The position numbers and the translations under genes are program-made. This document shows, one piece after another, positions 42,256 to 50,193 of a stretch of DNA of 64,000 bases. The notes below the pieces were generated by a model. That model was not told the origin of the DNA, did no database searches, and was given only the letters and a program-made list of their open reading frames with translations. Location: positions 1 through 64,000 of the forward strand of contig CAYZXS010000015.1 in assembly GCA_964482495.1 (NCBI GenBank), given 5' to 3'. The DNA comes from J029 sp964482495. GTDB taxonomy: Bacteria; Planctomycetota; UBA1135. Positions within the stretch are counted from its first letter, which is position 1. The number at the start of each line of letters is the position of its first letter.

Positions 42256-42261
42256 TATTCT
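42256..42261 (+). promoter_or_regulatory. candidate -10 box of the PqqB-like gene (TATTCT)
   Basis: TATTCT ends 6 bases before the GTG at 42268. The same bases read on the other strand give CAGAAT 6 bases before the gluQ ATG, so one element could serve both directions. Confidence 0.5.
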
Positions 42262-42267
42262 GCCGTC

Positions 42268-43200
42268 GTGCGGCTCCTCCTCCTCACGCTGCTGCTGATC
42301 GGCGCCTGCCAGGCGCCTCCGCCTCACGCCGCAGGCGGCGCCATGGCCCCCTACCGCGCCCTGCTGCTTGGCGCCGCCCAGGACGCCGGCATGCCCCACA
42401 TCGGCTGCTTCAAGCCCTGCTGCGAGGCGGCCCGCGCCGACGGCTCCCCGCGCCGGGTCAGCGCCGTCGCCCTGGAAGGACCGGACGGCTGGTGGCTGCT
42501 CGACGCCACCCCCGACCTGCCGGAGCAGGTCGCGGCCATGGGGCGCCTGCCCCGCGGCGTGCTGCTCAGCCACGCCCACATCGGCCACTACACCGGCCTG
42601 ATGTACCTCGGCCGCGAAGGCCTGGGCGCCGACCGGATGCCGGTCTACGCCGCTCCGCGCATGGAGGCCTTCCTGGCAGGGCACCAGCCCTGGCGGCAAC
42701 TCTCCGAGCTCGGCCAGGTCGAGCTTCGGCCGATGCCGCCGGGCCAAGAGCTGTTCCTCGACGACCGGTTGTCGGTGACCCCGCTGCCGGTCCCCCACCG
42801 CGACGAGCTGAGCGAGACGGTCGGCTTCCTGGTGGCGCTGGACGGCCGCCCGAGCCTGCTCTACCTGCCCGACATCGACCGCTGGGAGCGCTGGGACCAG
42901 AGCCTGCCCGAGCTCGCCGCGGCGCTCGACTGGCTGGTCCTGGACGGCACCTTCTGGTCCGCCGCCGAGCTGCCGGGCCGGGACCTGGCCGAGATCCCGC
43001 ACCCGCCGGTGACCGTGACCATGGACCTGCTGCAAGCGGCGCGGGACGCCGGCGGAGCGCGGGTGGTCTTCAGCCACCTCAATCACAGCAACCCGCTGTG
43101 GCGGGACGGACCCGAGCGGGCCGAGCTGCGCGCCCGCGGCTTCGAGCACGCCGTCGGAGAGCGGCCGGGTCAGGGCCCGGTGATGCCGCTCGGCGGCTGA
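42268..43200 (+). CDS. PqqB-like MBL-fold lipoprotein
   Basis: A 310-residue protein from GTG 42268. The signal ends in LIGAC, a lipobox. The mature part has AAQDAGMP, then CFKPCC, which fits the PqqB N-terminal pattern, and VFSHLNHSNPL near the C-terminus, like the PqqB motif FIHINNTNP. The metal motif is HAHIGH; PqqB itself carries a non-canonical motif here. No other pqq genes are nearby, and PqqB is not normally a lipoprotein. It is probably a periplasmic hydrolase related to PqqB rather than a PQQ enzyme. It overlaps larC tail to tail by 31 bases. Confidence 0.72.
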   Translation: MRLLLLTLLLIGACQAPPPHAAGGAMAPYRALLLGAAQDAGMPHIGCFKPCCEAARADGSPRRVSAVALEGPDGWWLLDATPDLPEQVAAMGRLPRGVLLSHAHIGHYTGLMYLGREGLGADRMPVYAAPRMEAFLAGHQPWRQLSELGQVELRPMPPGQELFLDDRLSVTPLPVPHRDELSETVGFLVALDGRPSLLYLPDIDRWERWDQSLPELAAALDWLVLDGTFWSAAELPGRDLAEIPHPPVTVTMDLLQAARDAGGARVVFSHLNHSNPLWRDGPERAELRARGFEHAVGERPGQGPVMPLGG

Positions 43201-44342
43201 TCGCCCTCGATCCGCTCCAGGGCCTCGCGCGGCGTCAAGCCGAGCTCGGCGGCGCGGCGCCGCAGGGCCTCGAATTCGGGCTTCAGCGGCCGCGCGCCGT
43301 CGGCATCGAGGCGGAGCTTGAAGGGCAACGGGCCGATCGCGGTGTCGCGCTCCTCGACCCGGCGCGGCCGGCGCTGACGCTGCACCGGGCTCCACCGGAA
43401 GCCCAGCGTGCCCAGGTGGCGGAAGAGCAGCTGCTCGAAGTCGGCCATCCGGGCCCGCTCCACGAGCACCACGACCTCGAAGGCCGGCCGCCCCTTCTTG
43501 GCGGTGGCGGCAAGCGCGAAGGCGTCGACCGCGCCGGCGTCGTGGAAGGCCTCGAGGGCGGCGCCGACGACCTCGCCGCTGCAGTCGTCGACCAGGGTGC
43601 GCAGCTCGAGCAGCGACTCGGGCGCGCCCTCGGCCTGCTCGACCACCACCCTCAGCAGGTTCGGCAGGTCCTCCGGGTCGCGGCTGCCAGCGCCGTAACC
43701 GGCGGCGACCGGGGTCGCCGCCGGCCGGCCGCCGAAGCGCGGCTGCCAGGCCCGCAGCAGGGCGGCGCCGGTGGGCGTGGCGCGCTCGCCGGCGAGCTCA
43801 TGGCCGCAGACCGGCACGCCGCGCAGCAGCTCCAAGGTGGCGGGCGCTGGCACGGGCAGGCGGCCGTGCTCGCAGTCGACGAAGCCGCTGCCCACCCCTA
43901 CCGGGGACGCCCACAGCTGCTCGGCGTCGAGGGCGTCGAGCAGGGCGCAGGCGCCGGCGATGTCGACCAAGGCGTCGATGGCCCCGACCTCGTGGAAGTG
44001 CACCTGCTCCGGGCTGCAGTCGTGGCAGCGGGCCTCGGCCTCGGCCAGGTGGCGGAAGGCCTGCTCGGCCCAGCGCCGCGCCCGCGGCCGCAACTCCAGC
44101 CCGGCGAGCTGCTCCAGCACCTGCGCCAGGTGACGGTGCTCCTCCGCGGGGGCCGCTTCGACCACGAAGCGGGCCGCGGCGATGCCGTGGCGCTGGCAGC
44201 GCTCGAAGCGGCAGGCGAACTCCGCCGGCAGGCCGGCCAGCGCCGCTCGCAGCGCCTCCTCCGGCGCGCCGGCGTCGACCAGGCCGGCGACCAACATGTC
44301 GCCGGCGACGCCCGAGGCCAGGTCCAGGTAGATCTGCCGCAT
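43170..44342 (-). CDS. larC: nickel insertion protein LarC for the nickel-pincer cofactor
   Basis: A 390-residue protein of the LarC (DUF111) family, which inserts Ni2+ into the pincer-nucleotide cofactor of lactate racemase. It starts with QIYLDLASGVAGDMLVAGL and has VHFHEVGAIDALVDIAGA, GRLPVPAPAT and ATPTGAALL, all typical. It reads through as one frame, whereas Lactobacillus LarC depends on a programmed frameshift. larA, larB and larE are not in the window. It follows comF by 10 bases, with a TAGAAT overlapping the comF stop. Confidence 0.9.
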   Translation of the reverse strand: MRQIYLDLASGVAGDMLVAGLVDAGAPEEALRAALAGLPAEFACRFERCQRHGIAAARFVVEAAPAEEHRHLAQVLEQLAGLELRPRARRWAEQAFRHLAEAEARCHDCSPEQVHFHEVGAIDALVDIAGACALLDALDAEQLWASPVGVGSGFVDCEHGRLPVPAPATLELLRGVPVCGHELAGERATPTGAALLRAWQPRFGGRPAATPVAAGYGAGSRDPEDLPNLLRVVVEQAEGAPESLLELRTLVDDCSGEVVGAALEAFHDAGAVDAFALAATAKKGRPAFEVVVLVERARMADFEQLLFRHLGTLGFRWSPVQRQRRPRRVEERDTAIGPLPFKLRLDADGARPLKPEFEALRRRAAELGLTPREALERIEGDQPPSGITGP

Positions 44343-44349
44343 CCCGGCG

Positions 44350-44355
44350 ATTCTA
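44350..44355 (-). promoter_or_regulatory. candidate -10 box of larC (TAGAAT)
   Basis: TAGAAT on the minus strand, 7 bases before the larC ATG. Its TAG is also the comF stop codon, so half of the motif comes free and the evidence is weaker than for the other boxes. Confidence 0.35.
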
Positions 44356-45030
44356 GTGGGTCCCGGGCACCCGGCAGAGGCTCAGGGCCCCGACCCGCGC
44401 CACCCCCAGCGCCCGCAGGGCCCGGGCGCACTCGCGCAGGGTCGCCCCGGTGGTGACGACGTCGTCGACCAGCCACACCCGCTCCGGCACCTCCGGGAGG
44501 CTGCGGCGCCGGTGCGGCGGCCGCTCGAGCCGGACGGCGAAGCTCCGATGCAGGTTGCGGCGCCGCTGCTGGCCGTCCAGGCCCGACTGCGGCGGGGTCT
44601 CCTGGAGGCGCAGCGTGCGGATCCCGGCGGGCCAACGGGACGCCCGGCGCAGGCCCGCGGCCAGCTCCTCCGCCAGGTGCCAGCCGCGGCGGCGGCGAGC
44701 CAGCGAGGGCGGCACGGCGACCACCGCGCCGGCCTCCAGACCGGCCAGCAGCCACAGCCGCGCCAGGCGGGCGTTCAGCAGCGGCAGGATCGGCGAACGG
44801 CGCTCCTCCTTCGCCCGCAGCACCAGGGCCCGGGCGGTGCCGCCGTAGCGCCAGCAGGAGAGCAGCGGAGCCACGCCGGGGAGGCTGGCGGGCGGGCACG
44901 GCGACGGCCAGCTGCGCTGGCAATCCCGGCACAAGCCGGCTTCGGCGGCCGCGGGCAGCGGCGCGTCGCAGGCCAGGCACACGGGTTCGAGCAGCGCCTC
45001 GGCCAGGCTCAGGAGCAAGCGTTGGACCAC
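44353..45030 (-). CDS. comF: ComF-family phosphoribosyltransferase-like protein
   Basis: A 225-residue protein from GTG 45030. A zinc ribbon at the N-terminus (CLAC with CRDC) is followed by a phosphoribosyltransferase domain with the PRPP motif VWLVDDVVTTGATL near 185. ComF is linked to DNA uptake in naturally competent bacteria, but homologues occur widely and may act in nucleotide salvage. No other competence genes are visible. It lies between the membrane protein at 45092 and larC. Confidence 0.87.
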   Translation of the reverse strand: MVQRLLLSLAEALLEPVCLACDAPLPAAAEAGLCRDCQRSWPSPCPPASLPGVAPLLSCWRYGGTARALVLRAKEERRSPILPLLNARLARLWLLAGLEAGAVVAVPPSLARRRRGWHLAEELAAGLRRASRWPAGIRTLRLQETPPQSGLDGQQRRRNLHRSFAVRLERPPHRRRSLPEVPERVWLVDDVVTTGATLRECARALRALGVARVGALSLCRVPGTH

Positions 45031-45091
45031 TTCAGGCCGACGTCCCGAAGCGGCACCAGTTACGCGCCGTCCGCCGCCCGCCCCGCAGGAC

Positions 45092-45670
45092 TCACCAGCG
45101 CCGGGTGGTCTTGTTGCCGAAGAGGCGCGAGGGCTGCTCCTCGATCCCCAGCGCCGACCGCAGCCGCCCGAGGTAGACCGCCAGGGTGTCGTCGGCAGCG
45201 GAGGGCACCTGGAACAGCTCTCCGATGTCGCGGGCCAGCGCGATGTTGCTCTCGAAGTCGAAGGGGTGGGTCCGCAGGTGCTTCCGCAGGGACCGACGCA
45301 GGGTGCTGTTGACGTAGTGGTCGACCAGCACCAGGAAGGCGACGCTGAGGCCGAGCATGACCCCGCCGCCGAGCAGCTGCAGCGACAGGTCGGACGGCCC
45401 CGGCGCGACGAAGCCCAGCGCCAGCAGCACCGAACCGACGACGAAGAAGGCGGAGGCCGCCTGGCCGCGGACCTTGGCGTGGATGGCGTCGCGCAGCGAG
45501 CCCAGGCTGCTCGCGGCGGTGCCGAAGACCACCTGCAGGCGGTAGGAGGGCCGGCCGCGCCCGATCGACGAGAACATGAAGGCTCCCGTCAGGACATAGG
45601 CGACGAAACCGAGGACGACGAAGTCGAGGTCCCAGGTCAAGTCCACGGAAGGCTCGGGGCCGGCCTGCAC
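45092..45670 (-). CDS. membrane protein, unknown
   Basis: A 192-residue protein from GTG 45670 with three predicted transmembrane segments (about 17-36, 73-90 and 98-116) and a cytoplasmic C-terminal region of about 75 residues containing HPFDFESNIALARDIGELFQVP. I do not recognise the family. A TAGGAT box lies 6 bases before the start. It is upstream of comF and larC on the same strand with a 61-base gap. Confidence 0.6.
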   Translation of the reverse strand: MQAGPEPSVDLTWDLDFVVLGFVAYVLTGAFMFSSIGRGRPSYRLQVVFGTAASSLGSLRDAIHAKVRGQAASAFFVVGSVLLALGFVAPGPSDLSLQLLGGGVMLGLSVAFLVLVDHYVNSTLRRSLRKHLRTHPFDFESNIALARDIGELFQVPSAADDTLAVYLGRLRSALGIEEQPSRLFGNKTTRRW

Positions 45671-45676
45671 GCCCCC

Positions 45677-45682
45677 ATCCTA
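45677..45682 (-). promoter_or_regulatory. candidate -10 box (TAGGAT)
   Basis: TAGGAT on the minus strand, 6 bases before the GTG at 45670. No Shine-Dalgarno site fits in the gap GGGGGC. Confidence 0.5.
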
Positions 45683-45722
45683 CGGGTCCGGGCGGGCGGC
45701 TTCCAAGCAGGGCTGGACCGGG

Positions 45723-45738
45723 GGCTCCCGCGGGAGCC
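45723..45738. promoter_or_regulatory. 16-base perfect palindrome upstream of pcm
   Basis: GGCTCCCGCGGGAGCC is its own reverse complement. It lies 15 bases before the pcm ATG and ends at the base where CAGAAT, a weak -10 candidate 9 bases before the ATG, begins. It may be an operator, or an RNA hairpin from transcription across the gap. Confidence 0.35.
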
Positions 45739-45752
45739 AGAATGGGCGCGCC

Positions 45753-46385
45753 ATGCGGGATCCCTCCCTGGCGCGCGAGCGGCTGGTCGAGCAGCTCCGC
45801 GGGCACGGCGTCCGTGACCCGCGGGTGCTGCGGGCGATCGGCGCCGTGCCGCGGCACCTCTTCACCCTGCCCGAGGACCAGGACCTCGGCTACGAGGACG
45901 ACGCCCTGCCGCTCGGCCACGGCGCCACCCTCTCCCAGCCCTACGTCGTCGCCTGCATGCTCGAATCCCTGGCGCTGCGCGGCAGCGAGCGGGTGCTCGA
46001 CGTCGGCAGCGGCTCGGGCTACACCACGGCGCTGCTGTGCGAGCTCGCGGCGGAGGTCCACGCGGTCGAGTGGCTGGCAGAGCTGGCCAGCCGCGCCCGG
46101 CGGCTGCTGCGCGAGCTGGCCTACCCGAACTTCCAGATGCGGCGCGGCGACGGCCGCCTGGGCTCGCCGAGCCAAGGGCCCTTCGACGCCGTCCTGGTCA
46201 GCGCCGCCTGTGACCAGGTGCCGCCGGCCCTGCTGGCGCAGCTGGCTCCGGACGGGCGGCTAGTGGCGCCGGTCGGCGATGGCGGCCACCAGGTCCTCGA
46301 GACCTGGCGGCGGCCGGGGGACGGGCCCGCCGTGCGCGGTCCGGCCGGCCTCCCGGTCCGTTTCGTGCCGCTGCGGAGCAAATGA
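45753..46385 (+). CDS. pcm: protein-L-isoaspartate O-methyltransferase
   Basis: A 210-residue SAM-dependent repair enzyme that methylates damaged L-isoaspartyl residues. Family features are LGYEDDALPLGHGATLSQPYV with its start-of-domain pattern, the SAM motif LDVGSGSGYTTALL (about 78-91), HAVEW, and post-I LVSAACDQVP with the typical ALLAQL following. Length is normal. It appears to be monocistronic or the first of the pcm-yceI-membrane protein set. Confidence 0.93.
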   Translation: MRDPSLARERLVEQLRGHGVRDPRVLRAIGAVPRHLFTLPEDQDLGYEDDALPLGHGATLSQPYVVACMLESLALRGSERVLDVGSGSGYTTALLCELAAEVHAVEWLAELASRARRLLRELAYPNFQMRRGDGRLGSPSQGPFDAVLVSAACDQVPPALLAQLAPDGRLVAPVGDGGHQVLETWRRPGDGPAVRGPAGLPVRFVPLRSK

Positions 46386-46442
46386 GCTACCTTCGGCTCG
46401 CCGCGCCGTAAACTGCCCGGAGAAACTCGTTCACAACAAACA

Positions 46443-47069
46443 ATGAAAGCCACCACCCTGTTCGCGCTTCCCGTGCTGCTCGTTCCCGCCCTGGCCCCGG
46501 CGCTCCTGCCCGAGGGCGCCTCGGCCCCCCCGGCGGCCGCCTCCCCCGCCCCGCTCCCGGGCCCGGAGCCCTACAAGATCGACGGCGGCCACTCCTGGGT
46601 CCTGTTCCAGGTCGACCACCTCGGCATCGGCAAGGCCTGGGGCAGCTTCGCCGGCATCGAAGGCTCCTTCCAGCTCGCCCCCGACGGCCACCACGAGGAC
46701 AGCCGAGTCGAGCTCCAGATCGACGCCGCCAGCGTCCACACCAACAACAAGAAGCGCGACGACCACCTGCGCGGCCCGGACTTCTTCAACGCCAAGGAGT
46801 TCCCGTCGATCCGCTTCCGTTCCAGCGAGGTCGAGGGCAGCGACGGCGAATACCGCGTCACGGGCACCCTCGAGCTCCTGGGCAAGGAACGGGAGGTCAC
46901 GGCGACGATGCGCCGGGTCGGCGAGGGCAAGGACCCCTGGGGCAACCAGCGCATCGGCTTCGAGGGCGGCTTCACCATCGACCGCACCGCCTTCGGCATG
47001 GACTACATGAAGGACGGGCTAGGCGCAGAGGTGGCGATCACCTTGGCCTTCGAGGGCATCCTCCAGTAG
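46443..47069 (+). CDS. YceI-family lipid-binding periplasmic protein
   Basis: A 208-residue protein with a signal peptide (to about residue 20) and a lipocalin-like YceI domain: YKIDGGHSWVLFQVDHLGIGKAWG, HLRGPDFFNAKEFPSIRF, VTGTLELLGKEREV and the closing FTIDRTAFGMDY. YceI proteins bind polyprenoid or fatty chains in the periplasm. A leader of about 28 bases after a TAAACT (46409-46414) is A-rich and lacks a clear Shine-Dalgarno site. Confidence 0.92.
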   Translation: MKATTLFALPVLLVPALAPALLPEGASAPPAAASPAPLPGPEPYKIDGGHSWVLFQVDHLGIGKAWGSFAGIEGSFQLAPDGHHEDSRVELQIDAASVHTNNKKRDDHLRGPDFFNAKEFPSIRFRSSEVEGSDGEYRVTGTLELLGKEREVTATMRRVGEGKDPWGNQRIGFEGGFTIDRTAFGMDYMKDGLGAEVAITLAFEGILQ

Positions 47070-47075
47070 CGCGCC

Positions 47076-47984
47076 GTGTGGGTCGAGCTGCTGGTCTACG
47101 GGGCCTTGATCCCGGGAGGCGCCGCCGCGCTGCTGGCCTGGCTGGGCGCCGGCTGGGCCGATTCCGGCGATGGCGCCGGTCCGGCCGGGGGCGCCCCGGC
47201 GACGCCCTGGATGCCCGGGGCTGCCACGGTCGGGGTGGCCTTCGCGGCGGCCTTCGCCGCGGCCTTCGGCGTCGACGGCCTGCTCGAGCCGAGCAGCTGG
47301 CAGTGGATCTACTGGGCCGGCGTGGCGGGGGCCGGCGGCGCGCTGCTGCGCGGGCGGGCGAGCCACCCGGCGGCGCTGGCCTTCTTGGCGGCCCTGGTGG
47401 CGGCGCTGATGCTCCGCCCGCTGCTCGCCAAGCTGGTGCCGCACGCGCTGGCCGAGGACCAGCTGCTGCTGCCGGTCGTGGCCATCGCCGCCTTGGTCGG
47501 TCTGCTGGCGTCGCAGCTCGAGACCGCCGCCCGCTGCTTCCCGGCGCGGGTCCTGGCGCCGGCCTTGGCCGCCTACGCCGGCGGCTGCGCCGGCCTGTTC
47601 TTCCTGCTCGGCAGCGCCCGTCTGGGCCAGATCAGCGGCTTCCTCGCGGCCAGCTGCGGCGCGATCGCGGCCCTGGCCTGGCTGCGACCGGCTCCGGCCG
47701 CGCTGCGCGGCGCGGCGCTGCCGATGGCGCTGGTCCTCGGCCTGGCCGGCACCAACGCCTCCTACTTCGGCTACGACGTCCCTGGGTGGCCGCTGCTGCT
47801 GGCGGCCCTGCCGCCGCTGCTGCTGGCCCTGGCGGGCCGGTTCCCCCGGCTGCGGTCGGCGGCGCCGGTCCCGGCGGCGCTCCTGCTGACGGCGACGGCC
47901 TTGCTCCCGCTCGGCGCCGCGGTCCTGGTCGCGCTCGCCGGGGCCGAGGCCGAAGCCCTCGGCGCCGACGAGCTGCCCTACTGA
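47076..47984 (+). CDS. polytopic membrane protein, unknown
   Basis: A 302-residue protein from GTG 47076, six bases after yceI. It is almost entirely hydrophobic Ala/Leu/Gly helices, about nine or ten transmembrane segments, with no obvious signature motif. It could be a transporter or an enzyme of lipid metabolism working with the YceI protein, but this is only from adjacency. Confidence 0.6.
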   Translation: MWVELLVYGALIPGGAAALLAWLGAGWADSGDGAGPAGGAPATPWMPGAATVGVAFAAAFAAAFGVDGLLEPSSWQWIYWAGVAGAGGALLRGRASHPAALAFLAALVAALMLRPLLAKLVPHALAEDQLLLPVVAIAALVGLLASQLETAARCFPARVLAPALAAYAGGCAGLFFLLGSARLGQISGFLAASCGAIAALAWLRPAPAALRGAALPMALVLGLAGTNASYFGYDVPGWPLLLAALPPLLLALAGRFPRLRSAAPVPAALLLTATALLPLGAAVLVALAGAEAEALGADELPY

Positions 47985-47996
47985 GGCGCGGCGGAA

Positions 47997-49424
47997 CTAC
48001 TTCAGCAGCCAGACGTTGCTGGTCTGGCAGGCGACCGGGTCGACCGCCTGGATCGGCCGGCCGCAGGCGCCGGCCGGCAGGTTCACGGTCGAGGAGCCGC
48101 CTCCAGCCGGGCCGATGACCAGGGTGCCGGCGAGGGCGGCGGAGCCGTCGAGCCCGGTCACCAGGCCGGCGCAAGGGTGGCCCGGGGGGAGCGCCCAGCG
48201 GCCACAGCCCCCGGCGGACCAGACCTCGACCGTGCTGTTCGGGGTGGCCCCGCTGAGGTCGACGGTCACCACGCCCGGGCAGGCGCCGGTCTGGGACAGG
48301 ACCATCGCGCCGGTCCGGTTGAGGTGGGTGTTGGTGGCGGTGGCGGCGCAGGCCGCGGCGACGTCGGGGCGCTGGTTGGCGTCGAAGTCGGCCACGGCGA
48401 GGTTCACCGGCAGGTCGCCGGTGCCTTCGACCTGGACGGCGCCGAAGGCCCCGGCGCCGAGGTTGGCGAACATCCCGAGGCTGGAGCTCTTGGCGTTCGC
48501 CACGGCCAGGTCGGCCAGGCCGTCGCCGTCGAAGTCGGCGACCGCGATCTCCTCGGCGCCGAAGCCGCCGCTGGGGTACTCGGCGGGCGCGCCCAGCAGG
48601 CCGCCGCTGGCGAGCATGACGCTGGCGTAGGCCCCCGCCGGGCCGTTGCTGGCCGCGGCCAGATCGTCGTCGCCGTCGTTGTCGAGGTCGCCGGCGTCGA
48701 GGCCGCGGACCGAGGCCACGGCAGGGTTCATCGCCAGGCTCTGGGCGTGGGCGAAGGCGCCGGCGCCGTAGTGGAAGAGCTCCACGGCGCCGCCGGAGAG
48801 GGAGGAGATGGCCAGGTCCAGGTCGCCGTCGTCGTCATAGTCGCCGAAGGCGACGTCGTGCGGCTCGCTGCCGGCGCCGGCGGCCAGCGCCGCCCCCGCC
48901 GCGAAGCTGCCGCCGCCGAGGTTCTCGAACACCTCGGCGCGGTCGGCGAAGGCCACCGCCACCGCCAAGTCGGTGTCGCCGTCGTTGTCATAGTCCCCCG
49001 CGTCGAGCCCGCGCGGGCCGCGGCCGGTGGCGAGCGAAGCGCCGAGGGCGAAGGCGCCGCCGCCCTGGTTGTGGTAGAGGTCGATCCGGTCGAGCGCGAT
49101 CATGACGATCGCGAAGTCATCGCGGCCGTCGTTGTCGAAGTCGCCGGTGACGACGTCGGAGGCCTTGGAGGCCACCGGCAAAGGAATGTCGCCGGCCCAG
49201 AAGAAGCCGCCCTCGCAGTCGTTGAAGAGGCAGACGGCCCGCGGCGGACAGTGCGAGACCACCAGCAGGTCCGGGACCTCGTCGCCGTTCAGGTCGGCCT
49301 CAGTGACGCCCAGCGCGAAGTTGGCGCTGGTGTGGACCTCGGGCGGGAGGAAGTCGAAGGGCTGCTGGGCGGGGATAGCGGCGGAGAGGCCGAGCGCGGC
49401 CAGGAGGGCCAGGGGATGACGCAT
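47997..49424 (-). CDS. secreted FG-GAP/VCBS-repeat protein
   Basis: A 475-residue exported protein. The start at 49424 gives a signal peptide (MRHPLALLAALGLSAAIPAQ). About seven repeats carry Ca2+-binding Asp loops such as DFDNDGRDD, DYDNDGDTD, DYDDDGDLD and DFDGDGLAD, which fold as an integrin-like beta-propeller. The final 110 residues contain paired Cys (ACPG, GCGRW, CAGL, ACGRP, ACQT) and end SNVWLLK, a style seen in planctomycete surface proteins. It may be a cell-surface or adhesion protein. Confidence 0.85.
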   Translation of the reverse strand: MRHPLALLAALGLSAAIPAQQPFDFLPPEVHTSANFALGVTEADLNGDEVPDLLVVSHCPPRAVCLFNDCEGGFFWAGDIPLPVASKASDVVTGDFDNDGRDDFAIVMIALDRIDLYHNQGGGAFALGASLATGRGPRGLDAGDYDNDGDTDLAVAVAFADRAEVFENLGGGSFAAGAALAAGAGSEPHDVAFGDYDDDGDLDLAISSLSGGAVELFHYGAGAFAHAQSLAMNPAVASVRGLDAGDLDNDGDDDLAAASNGPAGAYASVMLASGGLLGAPAEYPSGGFGAEEIAVADFDGDGLADLAVANAKSSSLGMFANLGAGAFGAVQVEGTGDLPVNLAVADFDANQRPDVAAACAATATNTHLNRTGAMVLSQTGACPGVVTVDLSGATPNSTVEVWSAGGCGRWALPPGHPCAGLVTGLDGSAALAGTLVIGPAGGGSSTVNLPAGACGRPIQAVDPVACQTSNVWLLK

Positions 49425-49680
49425 GCGATCGGTGGCGCAGGGGTGGAAGGCCGGAGCGGCCGAGAAGCCAGAAAGGAGGCCCGCGGGCCTCGTCATGGAG
49501 ATGCGCCGGATGGCCTGCGCGTTCCGCGAATAATCGCGAGTCATCCTGGCGACACCCCTCGTTTTTTGGCTTCTGGGGGGCCTTAGTCCACGTTTTTGTT
49601 GCAATTCCGTCGCAAATTGGACGCGGGAGACGCGGCCTCTTCGCTTGTCCCCCCGGCGCTGAATCGGGACAATGGGCCCA
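49425..49680. other. intergenic region between FG-GAP gene and molybdenum hydroxylase genes
   Basis: This 256-base divergent gap is the longest in the window. It contains the 16-base palindrome at 49476-49491, a T-rich stretch near 49560-49605, and GACAAT at 49668-49673, 7 bases before the ATG at 49681. No small gene or RNA is evident in it. Confidence 0.6.
49476..49491. promoter_or_regulatory. 16-base perfect palindrome upstream of the FG-GAP gene
   Basis: GAGGCCCGCGGGCCTC is its own reverse complement and shares the CCCGCGGG core with the palindrome at 45723-45738. It lies 52 bases upstream of the FG-GAP start. A shared regulator is conceivable, but GC-rich palindromes arise easily in this DNA. 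Confidence 0.35.
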
Positions 49681-50193
49681 ATGCGTGCCCTGACGCTGGA
49701 AATCAACGGAGACGAGGTGCGCGTAGCCGCGCCCGGCCACTGGACCCTTCTCGAGGTGCTGCGCTACTCGCTGGGCCTGACCGGGTCCAAGCAAGGCTGC
49801 GACAAGGGCGACTGCGGCGCCTGCACCGTGCTCGTGGACGGCCAGCCGGTGCTCTCCTGCCTGGTCCCGGCGGCGCTGGCCGAGGGAAAGGCGATCACGA
49901 CCATCGAAGGGCTGGCCCCCGCCCACCGCGCCCGCGGCGGCGCGGGCGCGGATCCCGTCCAGGAGGCCTTCGACGCCTGCGGCGCGCTGCAGTGCGGCTT
50001 CTGCCAGCCCGGCATGATGCTCTCGGCCCGGGCCTTGCTCGACCGCGACGGGCGGCCGGACCGCGAGACCACCCGCCAGGCGCTCAGCGGCAACCTGTGC
50101 CGCTGCACCGGCTACGAGCAGATCTACCAGGCGGTCGAGGCCGCCGCCGTGGCGGAGGCCGGGGACGCCGCCCCCGCCGGAGAGGCCGACTGA
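49681..50193 (+). CDS. [2Fe-2S] subunit of a xanthine-oxidase-family reductase (4-hydroxybenzoyl-CoA reductase gamma-like)
   Basis: A 170-residue electron-transfer subunit. The plant-type [2Fe-2S] cluster is bound by GCDKGDCGAC and a later Cys (Cys40, 45, 48, 60), and the second cluster by QCGFCQ and CRCTGY. The start at 49681 is chosen over the ATG at 49672 because GACAAT lies 7 bases before it. Its stop shares one base with the next ATG. It carries electrons to the Mo subunit of the complex encoded next. Confidence 0.9.
   Translation: MRALTLEINGDEVRVAAPGHWTLLEVLRYSLGLTGSKQGCDKGDCGACTVLVDGQPVLSCLVPAALAEGKAITTIEGLAPAHRARGGAGADPVQEAFDACGALQCGFCQPGMMLSARALLDRDGRPDRETTRQALSGNLCRCTGYEQIYQAVEAAAVAEAGDAAPAGEAD

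Noticed and set aside
44350..44355. larC TAGAAT as a strong promoter
   Set aside because: Its TAG is the comF stop codon, so it was kept only as a low-confidence candidate.
49425..49680. tRNA or small RNA gene in the longest gap
   Set aside because: No cloverleaf or T-tract terminator structure is visible.
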